From assembly GCA_947034885.2 (NCBI GenBank), contig OX344753.2, positions 4,774,001-4,838,000 on the forward strand: a stretch of DNA of 64,000 bases, in the 5' to 3' direction. Of this stretch, positions 1 to 12,187 are shown in pieces. The DNA is from Thuidium tamariscinum (Eukaryota; Streptophyta; Bryopsida; Hypnales; Thuidiaceae). The notes under the pieces are model-generated. The model did not search any database. It was not told the origin of the DNA and saw only the letters and a program-made list of their open reading frames with translations. The stretch's first letter is position 1. Each line of letters opens with the position of its first letter. The position numbers and the translations under genes are program-made.

Positions 1-608
1 AATTTGTGTAATGGGTGATTACAAATTTTTCAATCATTGATCCATATTTCATCAACTTTTGAATGGGCATGTACATCAAGCAATCTCCTCATTGTTGGAT
101 GTTCTAAGAAAAAATAGGAATTCCTTGTTGTTGTCCTTCTCATCTGAACTTGTCTTCTTTTCATAATTCCCTCCACCTCAACGATTGCCCTACACAAAGA
201 AAAACAAGTTTCCCTACAATCAATAGTGACTCCAATAATAATATTATGAACTTCCTATCTCTCCAAAAATAGAAAGCCATTGAAATTAAAATGATTCCAC
301 TCCCATGCCTATTCATTTCATTTTAAAAACACAGGATTCGTGACTTCTCTAAGTCAGTGCTACTCTGAAGTCGGATAACGCATGATTGGAGCCATTGGGC
401 ATTCCGATCTTCTAACTATTCCCAATCCTACCACTCTTTGCGTCGTGCACCCAGTGACCAAAGCCTCCACTAACAAGTCATGTGTAGAAATCAATAGGGA
501 AATCACAAGCCGTAGGAGCGGTGGAATGTTTATTTTTTCATTGAACATTTTTTCACACAGACAGCGGCTGATTCCTCGGGAAATGGACGGCTAATGCCGT
601 GTAACTTA
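1..608. other. Left edge, no gene recognised
   Basis: Unique-looking sequence. Open frames of 60-70 codons on both strands between 360 and 594 overlap each other and match no family I know, so I do not call a gene. Confidence 0.5.
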
Positions 609-878
609 AGGTAGGTACACCCAAAAGCGCCAGTTTCTCTACTGTGCCTAGTTCCTGTTATTATGTTGTTCAAATTTTTTTAGTCTTGTTGGTGAGTGAA
701 AGCATGTTCCAACGCACCAAAGAACAGTGGATTTGGATACCGTATGCAAAAGTTATTAACAGTCAAAGTGTGTTTCTGAAAGCGCCATCTACAGTCTGGG
801 TACATGACTGATTTTGAAAATCTATGCACGTTGTACAGAGCGCTTTAAGGTCAGGAGCCATTTTGGGTGTACCTACCT
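609..878. mobile_element. Small inverted-repeat DNA element, TA target duplication
   Basis: The ends are inverted copies of AGGTAGGTACACCC (609-622 and 865-878) and TA lies directly outside each end (607-608, 879-880). There is no coding capacity in 270 bp. A TA duplication is typical of Tc1/mariner-type (Stowaway-like) MITEs; the assignment is an inference from termini only. The element at 5531-5846 starts with the same AGGTAG and also has TA flanks. Confidence 0.7.
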
Positions 879-880
879 TA

Positions 881-1607
881 CATGAGCAACGTTCGACGTA
901 GCTTACAAATTGCTCCACAACAGAGGGTTCACTGCAACCGGAGACGGTGGAGAGAGTATTTATGTATACAATCGTGCAGCTGCTTTTACTCCAGTAACAT
1001 TTTCACATACCATGAGCTGATGTTGCTGATGTTGCTGATGCTGTAAGCATTATTGAGCTTATTTAGGTTAACCAATTATTAGTAAGCTTCCCACAAACAA
1101 TTTCTCATCGATCAAATTCGGTCATGACAAGCTTCAGCTGCCACAAGTAATGGCAGGTGCCGGGCACTCAGCCAATGTCAAGTTTTTGAATAATTATACG
1201 TAAGAGATTCACACAAACAGTCAGGAGAGTAGCATATACTTGAATCTGATAACCGTCGAAGTTCGGATTACACCCTGAGCTATATTTCTTCCCGGAAACA
1301 TTCAACAACACATGCTCCACTGGGTACACCAAATCAATACATACTCAAATAATTTGATATCTAACCGAAACCGGACCCCTGCTCTTTCCACATAACCTGC
1401 AACGGTGGAGTCTTATTCACTGACACACGGCAACTTCTCATCTTCCTAGCTAGCAAAACGTATGCGAAGTTGCGGTCGGATGCTCGCACTCCAGAATCAT
1501 GAGAAGGCGTAATTCGATCGCTGGCAACCTGCTCGATATCTATGTTTTGAAATTAAGCCCTAAACTGATTGCAGTGTACTTCCATAATGGATTGGAGACT
1601 TGCAAAA
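881..1607. other. Downstream flank of expansin 1, no gene
   Basis: Contains a short run of GCTGATGTT units near 1017-1042 and otherwise unremarkable sequence. It would hold the 3' UTR of the minus-strand expansin gene that ends at 1608. I see no other gene. Confidence 0.5.
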
Positions 1608-3128
1608 TCAGTACATCATTTGCACGTTCCTCTCGTAGAGCTGGCCCGCCTGGAAGTTGTCCGGAATGACTTGGTTGGCGGTGACGGAGTGGCCGTTCAG
1701 CATGGCAGTAATCTTGACCGTGTAAGGCCCTTGGAAAGCCTGCCCGGAGTAATTGATGAGCATCCAGTTGGCGCCCCAGTTGTGCTGCGCCGGTTGCAAG
1801 GAGCCCCCGTTCTGGCCGATCTCCACACTCTGAATGTCGCCGGGGCCGCCCACGTACTTGACGGTGAAGGAGAGCCAGTAGTTGCTGGAGCCCGCGTCTA
1901 CTTTGAGCGCAATGTTCTGGTTGGGGTACGAGCAGGGCACTCGCTTGTACTGAATGTCGTACAAGCCGATGTTGCGAAGGGCGCCGTCTTGGCCAGGGTT
2001 GGCCATGGCGCTGATGGCGGCCCCGCTGAAGTCGAAGGCCGGCTGGTTGGTGCTGCAGTAAGTGCCGCCAGGGCACAAGTCTGTGATGACGATTCGTGTT
2101 GGCGAGGGATTGCAGCTCGGGTATGAGCATTTCACGTCGTAGCATTGGCCGCAGCCCTTGCCGTCCTGGAAGATGGGCGCATTGCCTGCTGCAATCTTGT
2201 TCCCAATCGGAGTACCCGTCAAATCGGTGTAGCCACATGCCCCTCCTGTGCGCATTCAAACAATCACATTTCATCGAACATGCACTAGAATTTGAAAGAC
2301 TGATAACCAATTCGATCATCTCAGGCATTCGAGATTCCAAAGTCAATCTAGCTCGTTAGATTGACGCCACGGAATTTTATGCGCCAAACATTGTGACATA
2401 TATCCGGTTCACTAAGGTCTAATTTGAAGCCACTCTCACAGGTCTAATTTCAGGCCACTCGCAAATGTCTAATTTCAAGCCACTAACTACGACTGACATA
2501 CATTTCTGGTTCAAGCCACGCTTTCTGAACCGCGCCAAAGTAATGGAATCTCGCCAATCAAACGAAATTCACGTTTTCCAAAGTTTTCGAAGAACGTCAC
2601 GAATGTTCTCGGTATCTAGCTCATCGTCAGCTGGAACGTCGCTGTCCAAAGTTCTTAATGAGATCCTAGTTTTTAACCCAAAATACACAGGGTGTTGTAA
2701 ATTGAGAAGTATCATCTGGAGTAGAACGACAAAGTGCTAAACTAGCTCCCGAAAATGCAGTTCCCAAAACTGCAATCTAGATCATACGAGCATCCTCCCT
2801 AGTAACAACCATTTGCACATTGATTGATGAGCTAATTTTGTTATCTAACTGAGCTTCTGGCAACCAGCAAGTCTTCGGTGCATCAGCTACTTGGAACTAA
2901 TTGCAAACTTCAAAGTGATCGAATCCCCGATCGAATACAATGTTCGTCGACATTCAGAGCAAAGAGGTTACCACTAGACCCTTCGCCTTGTGGATCCCCG
3001 TACCAAGTGGCATGTCCAGACAACCAGCTCTCGTCATACCCATTCGCAGCAAGATTCACAGTCACGGATCCAACCAAAGCGACAAGCTCACCCACGAGAA
3101 CCAACATCAACACTCGGCAGGCAGCCAT
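1608..3128 (-). CDS. EXPB: Beta-expansin 1 (two exons)
   Basis: Secreted wall-loosening protein that acts non-hydrolytically on wall polysaccharides at acidic pH. Two exons on the minus strand: 3128-2972 and 2245-1608, with a phase-1 GT-AG intron (donor GT at 2971-2970, acceptor AG at 2247-2246). Joined length is 264 aa, normal for expansins. Exon 1 holds a hydrophobic signal peptide and the motif HATWYGDPQGEGSS; exon 2 continues GGACGYTDL, GCGQCYDV, CPGGTYC (the six-stranded double-psi barrel with its paired cysteines), then VKYVGGPGD, HNWGANW and a C-terminal beta-sandwich (CBM63) ending VQMMY. The GPYT/VIPDNF pattern of the second domain favours the beta over the alpha family. The HFD motif of typical expansins reads AFD here. 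I chose the ATG at 3128 because the signal peptide starts there; an in-frame ATG at 3188 would add 20 residues before it. Confidence 0.93.
2246..2971 (-). other. Intron of expansin 1 with short tandem repeat
   Basis: A 726-bp intron bounded by GT and AG on the minus strand. At about 2414-2487 it contains three degenerate copies of a ~26-bp unit with the core GTCTAATTTCAAGCCACT. No open frame of note. Confidence 0.8.
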
Positions 3129-3638
3129 TACTAAGTTAGCGTCCAAATTCACGTCCCAGCCGAACCACTGAACCGTACTCAGTGACACTACTTCGTGAGA
3201 ACTGCTAACAAAACTGATCGAATGATAAGTTAGAATGACTGAATGACAGTTTCATGAAGTGGCTTTTATTTTTGCATGGCAGAAAAGCTCTCCAAGTGGT
3301 CCATTTTGTTACTAAATTATGTGCTCCAAGTAGGCTGTTACTTCCAGGCAGTGATTCAGTAGAACTCGGGTAACTTCCGCAGATGGGGCGGCATTTTGCC
3401 TATTTTAGAGGCGGCAGATTGCTCGAATTTCTGCCCCTGCGCTCGTGTTTTATTCTTCTTTAACTTATGTATATTTTGACTTTCATTAACATTTTCATTG
3501 TTCGTGTCCGTTTCAGTGAACGCCAGGTCTGGAGTCTTCTTCTTGCGAATGTTTCGGAAGAAGGTATTCATGGCGCCGGCGAAAGGACGAGATGCGGCGG
3601 TTGTAAGCGATAACTGTGGGTCAGTGGGTGTGAATCGT
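3129..3638. promoter_or_regulatory. Upstream region of expansin 1
   Basis: Probable promoter and 5' UTR of the minus-strand expansin. An AT-rich ATAAAAG-like box occurs on the minus strand around 3272-3263, about 140 bp upstream of the ATG. The 71-codon frame at 3571-3356 has low-complexity composition and is not called. Confidence 0.35.
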
Positions 3639-3895
3639 GCCCCGCCTTTGGATGGATGGCGGAATGAGGGAGTCCGTTCTTCATCCGTCTGGGCACGGCT
3701 TGTCTCCGACTTCCCAGTCTCCGTGCGACCTCCTCCGACTTCCCTCCGCGGCCTCCCTGCGAACTTCCGGCGTCCTCTTCCCTGCGAACCTTCTGCGACC
3801 TCCCGCTCAAGATTTTAAGAACAAGCCTCATTACTGTGTGGATTGTGTTTTGATGCGCGGATTGTTTTGATGCTACTGAAAATGTGATGTATTAT

Positions 3896-4371
3896 CCCTA
3901 GGAAGTTTCGAGCCTTTAAAATCATTTGGTCACTACTGCGAGGGTCTGCATTGTGGCTTATCTGGACCTCGAGGAATAGCTGGGTATTTGCTCATGATCG
4001 ATGGCCCACTCTTAATTTTAAAAATGCTCTCTGGGAAAGTATCCTAGATTCTGGTCGCGCAGCACTCCTGAAGACACAGCGTCGAATTCGTCATCAACCC
4101 CAACACACGGATAGACTATGGCTAGAATTCGACCAACTCTGGATGCGTACTCCGACCTTTGCCACTAGAGTTAGTAATTGCATTATTTGGCACCAGAACA
4201 CCCCTCCATCTTCTTGTGCTTTCAACTAGTTTCTTTTGTCTCTAGTTGTTGGTGACCCCGCTCGGTTTACTTCTTCTTGTCCAGCCTTTCGGGGCTTGGC
4301 TGTCTTGTATTGTTTCTTTTTAATTCAATGGGCTTCCATTTGATTCGAAAAAAAAAAAAGAAAAAAAAAAA
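3896..4371 (+). mobile_element. 5'-truncated LINE insertion
   Basis: Flanked by a perfect 18-bp target duplication GAAAATGTGATGTATTAT (3878-3895 and 4372-4389). It ends in a 3' UTR and an A-rich tail (two A runs separated by G, 4347-4371). The only coding remnant is the C-terminal part of ORF2, from about 3911 to 4229: WSLLRGSALWLIWTSRN and, later, LWMRTPTFAT. The same kind of tail (VWMSTPTFGT) occurs in the long LINE at 12188-20453, so both belong to related plant LINEs. Structure is the classic product of target-primed reverse transcription. Confidence 0.9.
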
Positions 4372-4987
4372 GAAAATGTGATGTATTATGAACAAGTTTG
4401 ATTATTATTGTTTTGATGCTACTTGCAAGGGTTATTTCTCAATCTCATTGAAGTCCCATGAAAGTTGGATCTGAAGCTCCGTGAAAGTTGGATCTCAACT
4501 AAGTTTCATTTTTATTGCCTTTGTTAAGCATAGTTGTGCGTTCATCAGTTTTTGATTCATAACATTTACACATATACAATCATCAACACATATTTTCGGC
4601 ACTCAGGCTACTATGTGCTATTCCTTTGTTCTTCATTTCTTGGAGCTCAATATCTGATGCGATGCAATGCCTTGAAACAAGAGGACTGTGTGTAGAATTC
4701 AAACATGGGCCTAAACATTAGCTCCTCCTTTGTAAATCGTCATACCATCTCCAAATGCAAAAAGATGTTGATTAATGCAAGAATGAAGTCTTGAATGTCA
4801 TCTTGTATAGACAAAAGTAGTCAACATTGAGATCTGTTGCAAACTTCTTGGACAATATGTAAATGTTTACCCCAGATGCAGATGCATGTCTAAAAAGTCC
4901 TTTGCTATCAACACTGCAAGATTGTTTTCTCACTATGTGTACTCAGGGCCTATCCTTTTGTTGGTTTCAACGTTATCAAGACCACCT

Positions 4988-5171
4988 ATGGTCAATTTTG
5001 TTAAAATGGCGGTATTCCAATAAAATGACACTACATTCTGTTAAAATGGCACATTTTCTTCCTCTACCTCTAGACCTCTATGTCAAAATGGTATACAAAA
5101 TTTGTCAAAATGGCACTTAAAATTTGTCAAAATGGCACTTGGAATACTGCCATTTTAACGAAATTGACCAT
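4988..5171. mobile_element. MITE, 4-bp TSD family, copy 1
   Basis: 184 bp with ~30-bp inverted ends containing GTTAAAATGGCGGTATTCC, flanked by ACCT on both sides (4984-4987, 5172-5175). Two further copies are at 27332-27642 and 29528-29845, each with its own 4-bp duplication. No coding capacity; interior contains several copies of GTCAAAATGGCA. The superfamily is not fixed by these data. Confidence 0.85.
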
Positions 5172-5530
5172 ACCTCTATTCCTGGTTGCATATAATGTCC
5201 TTCATAATCCAAACCATATCAATAATGATGTTGTAGAGTCTGGAAATCCATACGTCTATTTTCCAAGGAAAGAGGACGCCGGACGTTCGCAGGGAAGAGG
5301 ACGCCAGAGATTCGCAGGGAGGCCGCGGAGGGGAAGTCGCACGGAGGCCGGGAGGTCAGTGCCCAAACGGATGAAGAACGAACCCCTTCATTCCGCCATC
5401 CATCCAAAGGCGGGGCAATGAGGGGGGCAATTTGCCCTGGCCGGTGTGAATCTATGTGGGCTGGAGATTTTCGGTGGAAGAATGTTTGATCTAAAAAATG
5501 CACTGCTGTAGACATTAACTAGAAAAAGTA

Positions 5531-5846
5531 AGGTAGAAGGCTCAGTAATTTCTCATCTAAGGTCTGACACTGAATTTTTGGGAGGTGAAACATCTTGAAA
5601 TATTTTTCAGTACACTTTCCTTGAAAGACAAGTGGAATTGACGTTTAACCTAAGTCGTTTCATATTTTTTGGAGCTTTGTGGAATTAGTTATCAAATTCT
5701 AAAGTTGAAAGGGCATAGGGCTCTAAAATGGTGCCCTAGCTAAAATGTACACTATTGAAGGCTATGAAAAAGAAACATCTTCAAATACTGTACATTTAAG
5801 GTAGGGCATCATTTTAGAACCCGCTCCATTTAAGAGCCTTCTACCT
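5531..5846. mobile_element. Small inverted-repeat DNA element, TA target duplication
   Basis: Ends are AGGTAGAAGGCTC and its inverse, with TA immediately outside (5529-5530, 5847-5848). A second nested inverted repeat built on TGCCCTAGCTAAAATGTACA lies inside (about 5731-5811). Likely the same class as 609-878. Confidence 0.7.
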
Positions 5847-7166
5847 TAGTGTCACTAGAAATTTTCATTTATTCAGTGTCAAAATCGATGCAATGCAATG
5901 ATATTTTGTCTTGCATAGGTAGTGTAAATATTCAACAAATAGTGTGACCATTGGTAAATTGGTGTCACATGCACTAACTAGGTTACATCTATGTAGTTTC
6001 ATGGCATTGGAGAATCAATTCTATTGGAAAAACATTCTAATTTCTAGTTTTTTCCTAGAGGTAATTAACCCACAATTTTGGACTCTTAATTTGACAATGT
6101 ACAATTCTAATATCTCTTCGGTGTCTAGTTTATGGTTTGATGCATGGGTATATATAAGTAGTATGAAGTTTCGATTGCTTTAATTTATGTTGCTCAAGTA
6201 AGTCGACATCCTTGAATGGCCCTAGAACCTTCCCATGCCAATATGCTGAACATGAGCAACTTGGGGAGTGGTTGAGCCCGGGCAACATAATTGCCCCACG
6301 CTTGGCACGAGGAAGCCAAAATCATAGCCACTCATGGCCAAATTTAAGAAACACACACAATCTTGAGGAGTGTTCAAAGTGGATTGCTAAGCAATATAAA
6401 AGACTTTATGTCCCCACCTTTTAGAAAACTTCATTTGAAAAGGTGAAGAGATTCTTTTTGAACTAATAAACTAATAGTTATTAATGAAAATTCAACCACT
6501 TGACAAGTCTCATGATGGGGACATGACTCTTCAAATGAAAAGAAAAGTACGCCAACCCCAAAAAATTCTCCACTTGGTGGCTTCTTCGCCGTCTCTGGCA
6601 TAGAGATGTTCTTATAAGATTATTATAGTAATTTGATACTATAAACTTCATCAACTATCACCCTTTTTTGAATTTTTACTAGGGAGGACATTAAATCCAA
6701 TCATCAAAAGGTGGGCCCCATTAGGTTGGATTTACCTTGGGGGAACACAAGAATTTTTAATTTTTTGCAAATAATTTCTTTTGCAAATTCGAAATGCATA
6801 TTTGCAATGAGAGATTCCAAATTAGGAAGAAGATATGTAAAACATACCCTAGACATGACACAAAATTGGCAGCTTTTTTCATTCTTACCCCAGAGAACCT
6901 AAAATTTACCCTGCTGGGCCTACCTTCAATGGTAGGATTTAGCGTCCTGCTTTTACTTGTACCATTGTTTGTATTCGACTGTTATGTATGTAATGCATTA
7001 TGTTGCTTTTGAAAAGGGATGGGTCAGGCAGCCCTTGAATCACTTGTTTGAGAGAAATAAAAATGAAGGTGGTTAGCAGCATTGAACTTCTGGATTTCAG
7101 TTCAATGCACTTGCAGCACTCAGGCACTCACCTACACTTCAAGATACTTAAATCGGTTGCAGGGCA
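5847..7166. other. AT-rich intergenic sequence, no gene
   Basis: Around 6270-6330 there is text resembling the interior of the TTA-flanked MITE at 10017-10472 (GCCCGGGC..TTGCCCCAC), possibly a degenerate relative. Open frames here are short and match nothing I know. Confidence 0.4.
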
Positions 7167-7899
7167 GGGTGAATGCAAGAAACACCTGTAGTACTTGTTG
7201 CGTTTTACCAAAGTACTCATGACTTTTTCTGGAGTACTTAAAAATTAGAAAATCAATTTGAAAAAAATTTGAAAAATATGAATAATGTATACACCTCTAA
7301 GATGAAGGTTTTCACCAAAGGAAATTTATAGAAAAATTCTCTAAGTAGGAGAACTTAAAAAGCGCCAAACCTCAAGAAAATACATACGTTCATGTTTTAA
7401 TTTGGGAAAAATAGTAAAAATAAGTAAGTACAAAAAAAAAGTGGCCATTTGCAACAACTCTATAGAGATGGTCATTCACCAAAAAAACCACCAAAATAAT
7501 ATTTTATATGCTTCAAAATTCAAGCAAAAAGAAGCTCACTTTGTAGACCTCCACACCATATAAAAATAACTTTTTTTTAAATCCCTCATGTGGAGGGATG
7601 TAAGTCTACTAGAAGACCATCTCATCCAAATTTCATCTCAAAATCATTAAAAAAAAAAGGTACTCCTTAGTACTAAAAACCTCCAAATTCTCATTTGTGA
7701 CATTTAATCACTAGTACTATTTTAGCATTAAACTATTTTTGAAAATTATGAAAAAATTATGTAAAGTGTATGATAGTCATGAGTACCTTCTCTAGAAGTC
7801 TTGAGTCAATTCGAGAAAAAATGCAAAAGTTATGGCTAAAAAACAGATCAGCACTTAGGTTATGACAGAAAATAGTACAAGTGTTTCTTGCATTCACCC
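7167..7899. mobile_element. GGGTGAATGC family non-autonomous element, copy 1
   Basis: Inverted ends GGGTGAATGCAAGAAACACC and GTGTTTCTTGCATTCACCC, 733 bp, flanked by GGCA on each side (7163-7166, 7900-7903), a possible 4-bp target duplication. AT-rich with no coding capacity. Related copies are at about 26151-26880, 27106-28115, 28196-28936 and 39874-40965, and an end fragment is near 59310. Confidence 0.75.
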
Positions 7900-7903
7900 G
7901 GCA

Positions 7904-8240
7904 GCCCCAAATTTTCCACATTATTTAACAGTGACTCTGTGACTTAGGACATATCATAATCATCCACATAGAGTTGAATTACGGAGATATTATTCAAGAA
8001 TATCACAACCTAAGCCACCAAGAAAATATGGAAAAAAACAAAACATTGCATGATAAGATGAGACCCATCACAAAGGTATTTTGTCAAAAAAGATTTGATT
8101 TTACAAATCAATGGGTGCATTTTTTATAGTAATCTTGAAAGTCATCCATCATCTACTTTTTGACCTTCTATATTTATATGATATCCTTCTATGATTAAGG
8201 GATTTAGGATCTTGGGTTAGGAGTAAATCTTTTTCTATGT
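7904..8240. other. Short AT-rich gap, nothing recognised
   Basis: No gene, inverted repeat or tandem repeat that I can support. Confidence 0.4.
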
Positions 8241-8243
8241 TAA

Positions 8244-9200
8244 GACCATCCCCACTGCAGCTCAGAATTTGGCTCAAACTGGGTATTTGGCCGGGTCAGC
8301 CAACTATCTGTACCCCACCCCACGCAAAATCAAACTCAAAATATGGCCGGGCGCGGCCAAATTTACTGGGCAGACGGGAAATACTGAGTTTTACCCAAGG
8401 GCCGGAAGTGAGTTTGACTGCACTTTTGACCCCGAAATCGAGGTACAGACCCTGCTGACCTCCCAATTTCAATTTTTTTTTTCCAAAATGAAATGCTTAA
8501 AAGCAATTTCATGTACAAAAATGAGACAATTCTTATCTCAAAAAAAGATGAGTTTGTAGTCTCTTTTATCCCACATGGATTGAAAATCCTCCTTCCACCC
8601 CAAGAGGATGTAGGGAGTTCCACTTCTCATGGAAACTCATGCCTCCCTACATTCACTATGAAGTGTATGTAGGAAGAAGTGAGTTTGCAATAGAGCAAGG
8701 CTCCTTATATCCCCATGGGGTGGAGGGAGGGGCTCCAACCCATGTGGGATATATGAATTGCAAGTTGTTGGAACTCAAAATTTGAATTTTGAATTTCCAA
8801 ATTTTTTTCATTTTTGAATGAAAAAAATTTGGAAATTCAAAATTCAAATTTTGAGTTCCAACAACTTGCAATTCATATATCCCACATGGGTTGGAGCCCC
8901 TCCCTCCACCCCATGGGGATATAAGGAGCCTTGCTCCATTGCAAACTCAAAATATTTTGAGATCTCTTCAAGGAAAAAGAATGAGACCTTGAAGGAAAAA
9001 AAAGCCCAATGTTTTTGGGTTTTAATTCAAGGCAAAACGAGCTGAAAAATTGATTAAAAGAAATAAAAACATCTTTTAGAGAGTTGCTTGCACTGTTCAG
9101 CAGTGGGGCTCTCCAACTCTGGCCGGGATGGATTGTAATCATCTGCCCTGCAAAGGGTCAGATTTTGAGTCAAATTCTGACCCGCGCGGTGGGGATGCTC
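8244..9200. mobile_element. PIF/Harbinger-type (Tourist-like) MITE with long hairpin
   Basis: Terminal inverted repeats related to GAGCATCCCCAC, flanked by TAA (8241-8243, 9201-9203), the 3-bp TTA/TAA duplication typical of PIF/Harbinger. Inside, 8692-8812 and 8818-8940 are near-perfect inverted copies separated by a few bases, giving a ~120-bp-arm hairpin. No transposase. The same termini and TTA flanks define 10017-10472. Confidence 0.85.
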
Positions 9201-9203
9201 TAA

Positions 9204-9687
9204 CTCCCAAAACTCCTTCACTATGTTTTTGCTAGAAACACCATGAAACTGCCATTTCTATTGCAAGGAGGGGAAAAAAAAACTATAAATTTTTGGCATA
9301 TATCTAATGGTAGGATCTTGTACATAGTTAGGTGGTTAATGGAATCTGGGGTGATAATATTTCCAGAATAAAGACTGAAATCTTAAACTCATCTTTCTTG
9401 GGATGTTGGAAACATGAGTGCAAGGTCAAAGCTAGAGCTGCTGCAAAGCTTGTTAAAATGGCTCAGGATGCCTGAGGTGCACAGCCAGACATGGAAATAA
9501 CAGTAAGTATGCAAGCTTCAATTTTTGCCACAAACTCAGCGAGAGTTGAAAGGAAGTAAATATCATGCATTCGTATCTTAATCAGTCTGCCTCAGTTTCA
9601 TCATCAACATGAAGGCCTTGTTTCTTTTTTGGAAGGGCATGTTATCTCCAATTCTAGCTTTCAATAACTCCTTCAGTTTGATTCATT
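9204..9687. other. Intergenic sequence, no gene
   Basis: Nothing recognisable on either strand. Confidence 0.4.
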
Positions 9688-9691
9688 TTAA

Positions 9692-9914
9692 CCCTTGAAC
9701 AACACCGCGGACGCCAAGCGTCTGCTTAATGACAAAGAATCTTTCCTTCCAAGACAGAAATGCAACATTTCATCCTCGGTATTGGGGGTGGAAAGGGAAG
9801 ATCTTCTACAATACTTTGACTTCCAATGCATATATTTGACTTTTTCAAAATAGGTGATGTCACAAAGGTATCAAAATGTATGGTTTCCGCGGCCACCAGT
9901 CCGTCCTTCAAGAG
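9692..9914. mobile_element. Possible short piggyBac-like MITE
   Basis: Starts CCCTTGAAC after TTAA (9688-9691) and ends TTCAAGAG before TTAA (9915-9918). The 223-bp length matches the better-supported 20547-20768 (222 bp). The right terminus is imperfect, so this is a weak call. Confidence 0.4.
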
Positions 9915-10016
9915 TTAAGGTTATTTTACATAATATCTAAGTTTGTTGACAAGGAAACAACAACACCAATACCAACTAACATTGTAGAGGATCATGTGGA
10001 AAATGAGGTTGATTTA

Positions 10017-10472
10017 GAGCATCCCCACCTCTAGCCTGGGCAAATGGCCCAGCTAGGGAGGACTTAGCGTGCCATCAACGAAGCCCGGGCTTAGCCAAAT
10101 AAATTTGCCCCACGTCAAGCCCACCAACAAGCACGGCAAAGAATCATTTTTGGATTTCAAGGGCCACATCATGGTTGCCGACAAGAATAAACTTTTTTCA
10201 ACTCGAAATGTGCCTCAAATGGAGGAATTAAATACAAAACAAAAGCTCACAAAGCCCGGCCACACACTCACCATTTGGCCATGTCATTATCAAATTTGGC
10301 CTGGCTTGGCCTTCTTCTTGGCTTTGGCGTGCATGCCGTGGGGCAAATAATTTGGCCTGGCTTGGCTTTCTTTTTGGCTTTGGCGTGCGCGCCATGAGGC
10401 AATTAATTTGGCTAGGCTCAGCTACTTGCCTAGTTTGCGCTATAAATAATATGCATTGTCGTAGGGATGCTC
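10017..10472. mobile_element. PIF/Harbinger-type (Tourist-like) MITE
   Basis: Begins GAGCATCCCCAC, ends in its inverse GGGATGCTC, and is flanked by TTA (10014-10016 and 10473-10475). The interior has a ~60-bp tandem duplication (about 10290-10410) with the core TTTGGCCTGGCTTGGC. No coding capacity. Confidence 0.85.
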
Positions 10473-10475
10473 TTA

Positions 10476-12171
10476 GGAGGTGAAGGAGATCTTGCCGAGG
10501 TGAAGGAGATCTTGCCATAGTGGAAGCAGAAGAATCTACAAAAGATAACTTACTATGAGGAGAACCTCTCTCAACCAATAGGTTTGGGACTGGTCCAGGG
10601 ACTGGTCTGATAGCATTAAATAATTAATAGAGGTTTATTGGCTTATAGAGGGGCATTTGTAATCATAAAGTTTGTAATGTGGTCCAATCTAGGACCAATT
10701 TGAATGGTTGAACACATTAGCTTATAGAGATTTATTGGCTTATAAGGTAGAACCACCCATAACCGATCATTTAAGGTATTCTAAATATAATTTGGAGTAG
10801 TGCAAGCAAGGCAAATATTTTGAGAGGTGCAATAATAGAAATGATGGGGATTGCAAAAACTTTGGTAATTTTATTGCATGAATTGAAATTACTACGAATT
10901 TTGAAAGGCAAAAAAATACACTAGACCTATAGCCAACCTATGGACTCTTTTAATTCTAATCATTGAAAAAATTATTTTTGTACTCATTGCTTCCTACTTT
11001 CTTGCACACTACTTTGGAATATGTGCCATGACTCTTTAGTCCCAACTCTAAAAAGGAAAAAAACAAACCATTCTAGCCTTGGTTGGAAATATGTTCATCT
11101 AGAGATGGCTATCGGGTGTTGCATGGTTATGGATGGGTGGACCAACTTAGAGAGGTTCTACTGTATCAATTATGGCAATGGTGGTCAACTTAGAGATTGT
11201 TTTCAGCAAATGGACTATCAATTATTGTTCTCGAAAGTTTTCATACTACTATATGTGAAGATTTGATTTGGCACCCAGAAGACCAAAATTCAGTTCCTAT
11301 GTTGTATTTCGATGGCTCCATGTCACATTAGAGCACTAACAAGATGACACATGTCAGGTTTTTTTTAAATGACTTAGTTTTTGCCAAATTTGACCTTCAC
11401 ATACGGTAGATTCATTTTCTTATTTTAAAATTGTGACACTAAACGAAAGAAATTTCATTTCAATGAGGGGAACAGTTGACCTGCCACACATTAGATTCAT
11501 TTTGAGGTAGACATTGGTTCCCAACAATAACTTGAATTATACAGACTCCAGAGCAAAATGAAGATATCATGTTTCAGTTTCCATTCGGTAAGAGCATTAT
11601 TCTACTGTCATCCATAGGCCTTGCCTGTGATTGCATTCATTTCACCTAGTATACCCATTGTTAAATTTGAACCCTATTTCATCCCTGCACCCAATGCCTA
11701 GAGTAAACTTGCCAATTACTGCACATGCAAATTTCAAGTACTTTCTATGATAAAATAGAGATTTGAATGCTTTGAAATTTGGTGCAATCATTGCATGTTG
11801 TGTTAAGATTCACCTTTGAAAAATGAAATGCAAAAAGATTTCCCTCTTCCTATAAGTTTTATTGCAATTTACTATGTAAAAGACTAAAAGCAAGGAGGTC
11901 AAAATCTGATTAAAATTTATTTACAGCCATTCACCGCACATTCTACGAAGAGCTAAGATTGTGAATGGTGGAAAATGCTCACATGAAGGGGCAAGGAGAG
12001 ATGTGTCATACAGTTACTGTTCAGATATTGGAATTTCCATTGTCCAATGTTTAGATCTGTCTAGTAAATGGCACGTTTACTATACTTCAAAATGCAAGAT
12101 TCCTTTGGGCTGAATACCTTCAGTTAAGACAAGTGCTGTGAGGGTGACGGCTCCTTCAAATTGGCTGCAAC
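10476..12171. other. Intergenic sequence, no gene
   Basis: AT-rich, with only short open frames (for example 11021-11266, 81 codons) that resemble no family I know. Confidence 0.4.
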
Positions 12172-12187
12172 TCCTCAGGTTCAAATT

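Larger units (their letters stand above)
3639..5417. mobile_element. Fold-back-like element with ~160-bp GC-rich inverted ends
   Basis: The segment 3639-3803 is a diverged reverse complement of 5265-5417, both GC-rich and both starting (outer edge) with TGCCCCGCCTTTGGATGG. Between them lie AT-rich sequence, a truncated LINE (3896-4371) and a small MITE (4988-5171), which look like later insertions. No transposase frame is present. The superfamily is unknown because I could not fix a target duplication; it may alternatively be two inverted copies of one GC-rich repeat. Confidence 0.6.

Noticed and set aside
360-594. Possible small gene or organellar insertion
   Set aside because: Overlapping short frames on both strands with no domain I can name; no support beyond being open.
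2878-3171. Plus-strand frames over expansin 1 exon 1
   Set aside because: Antisense shadow of the signal-peptide exon.
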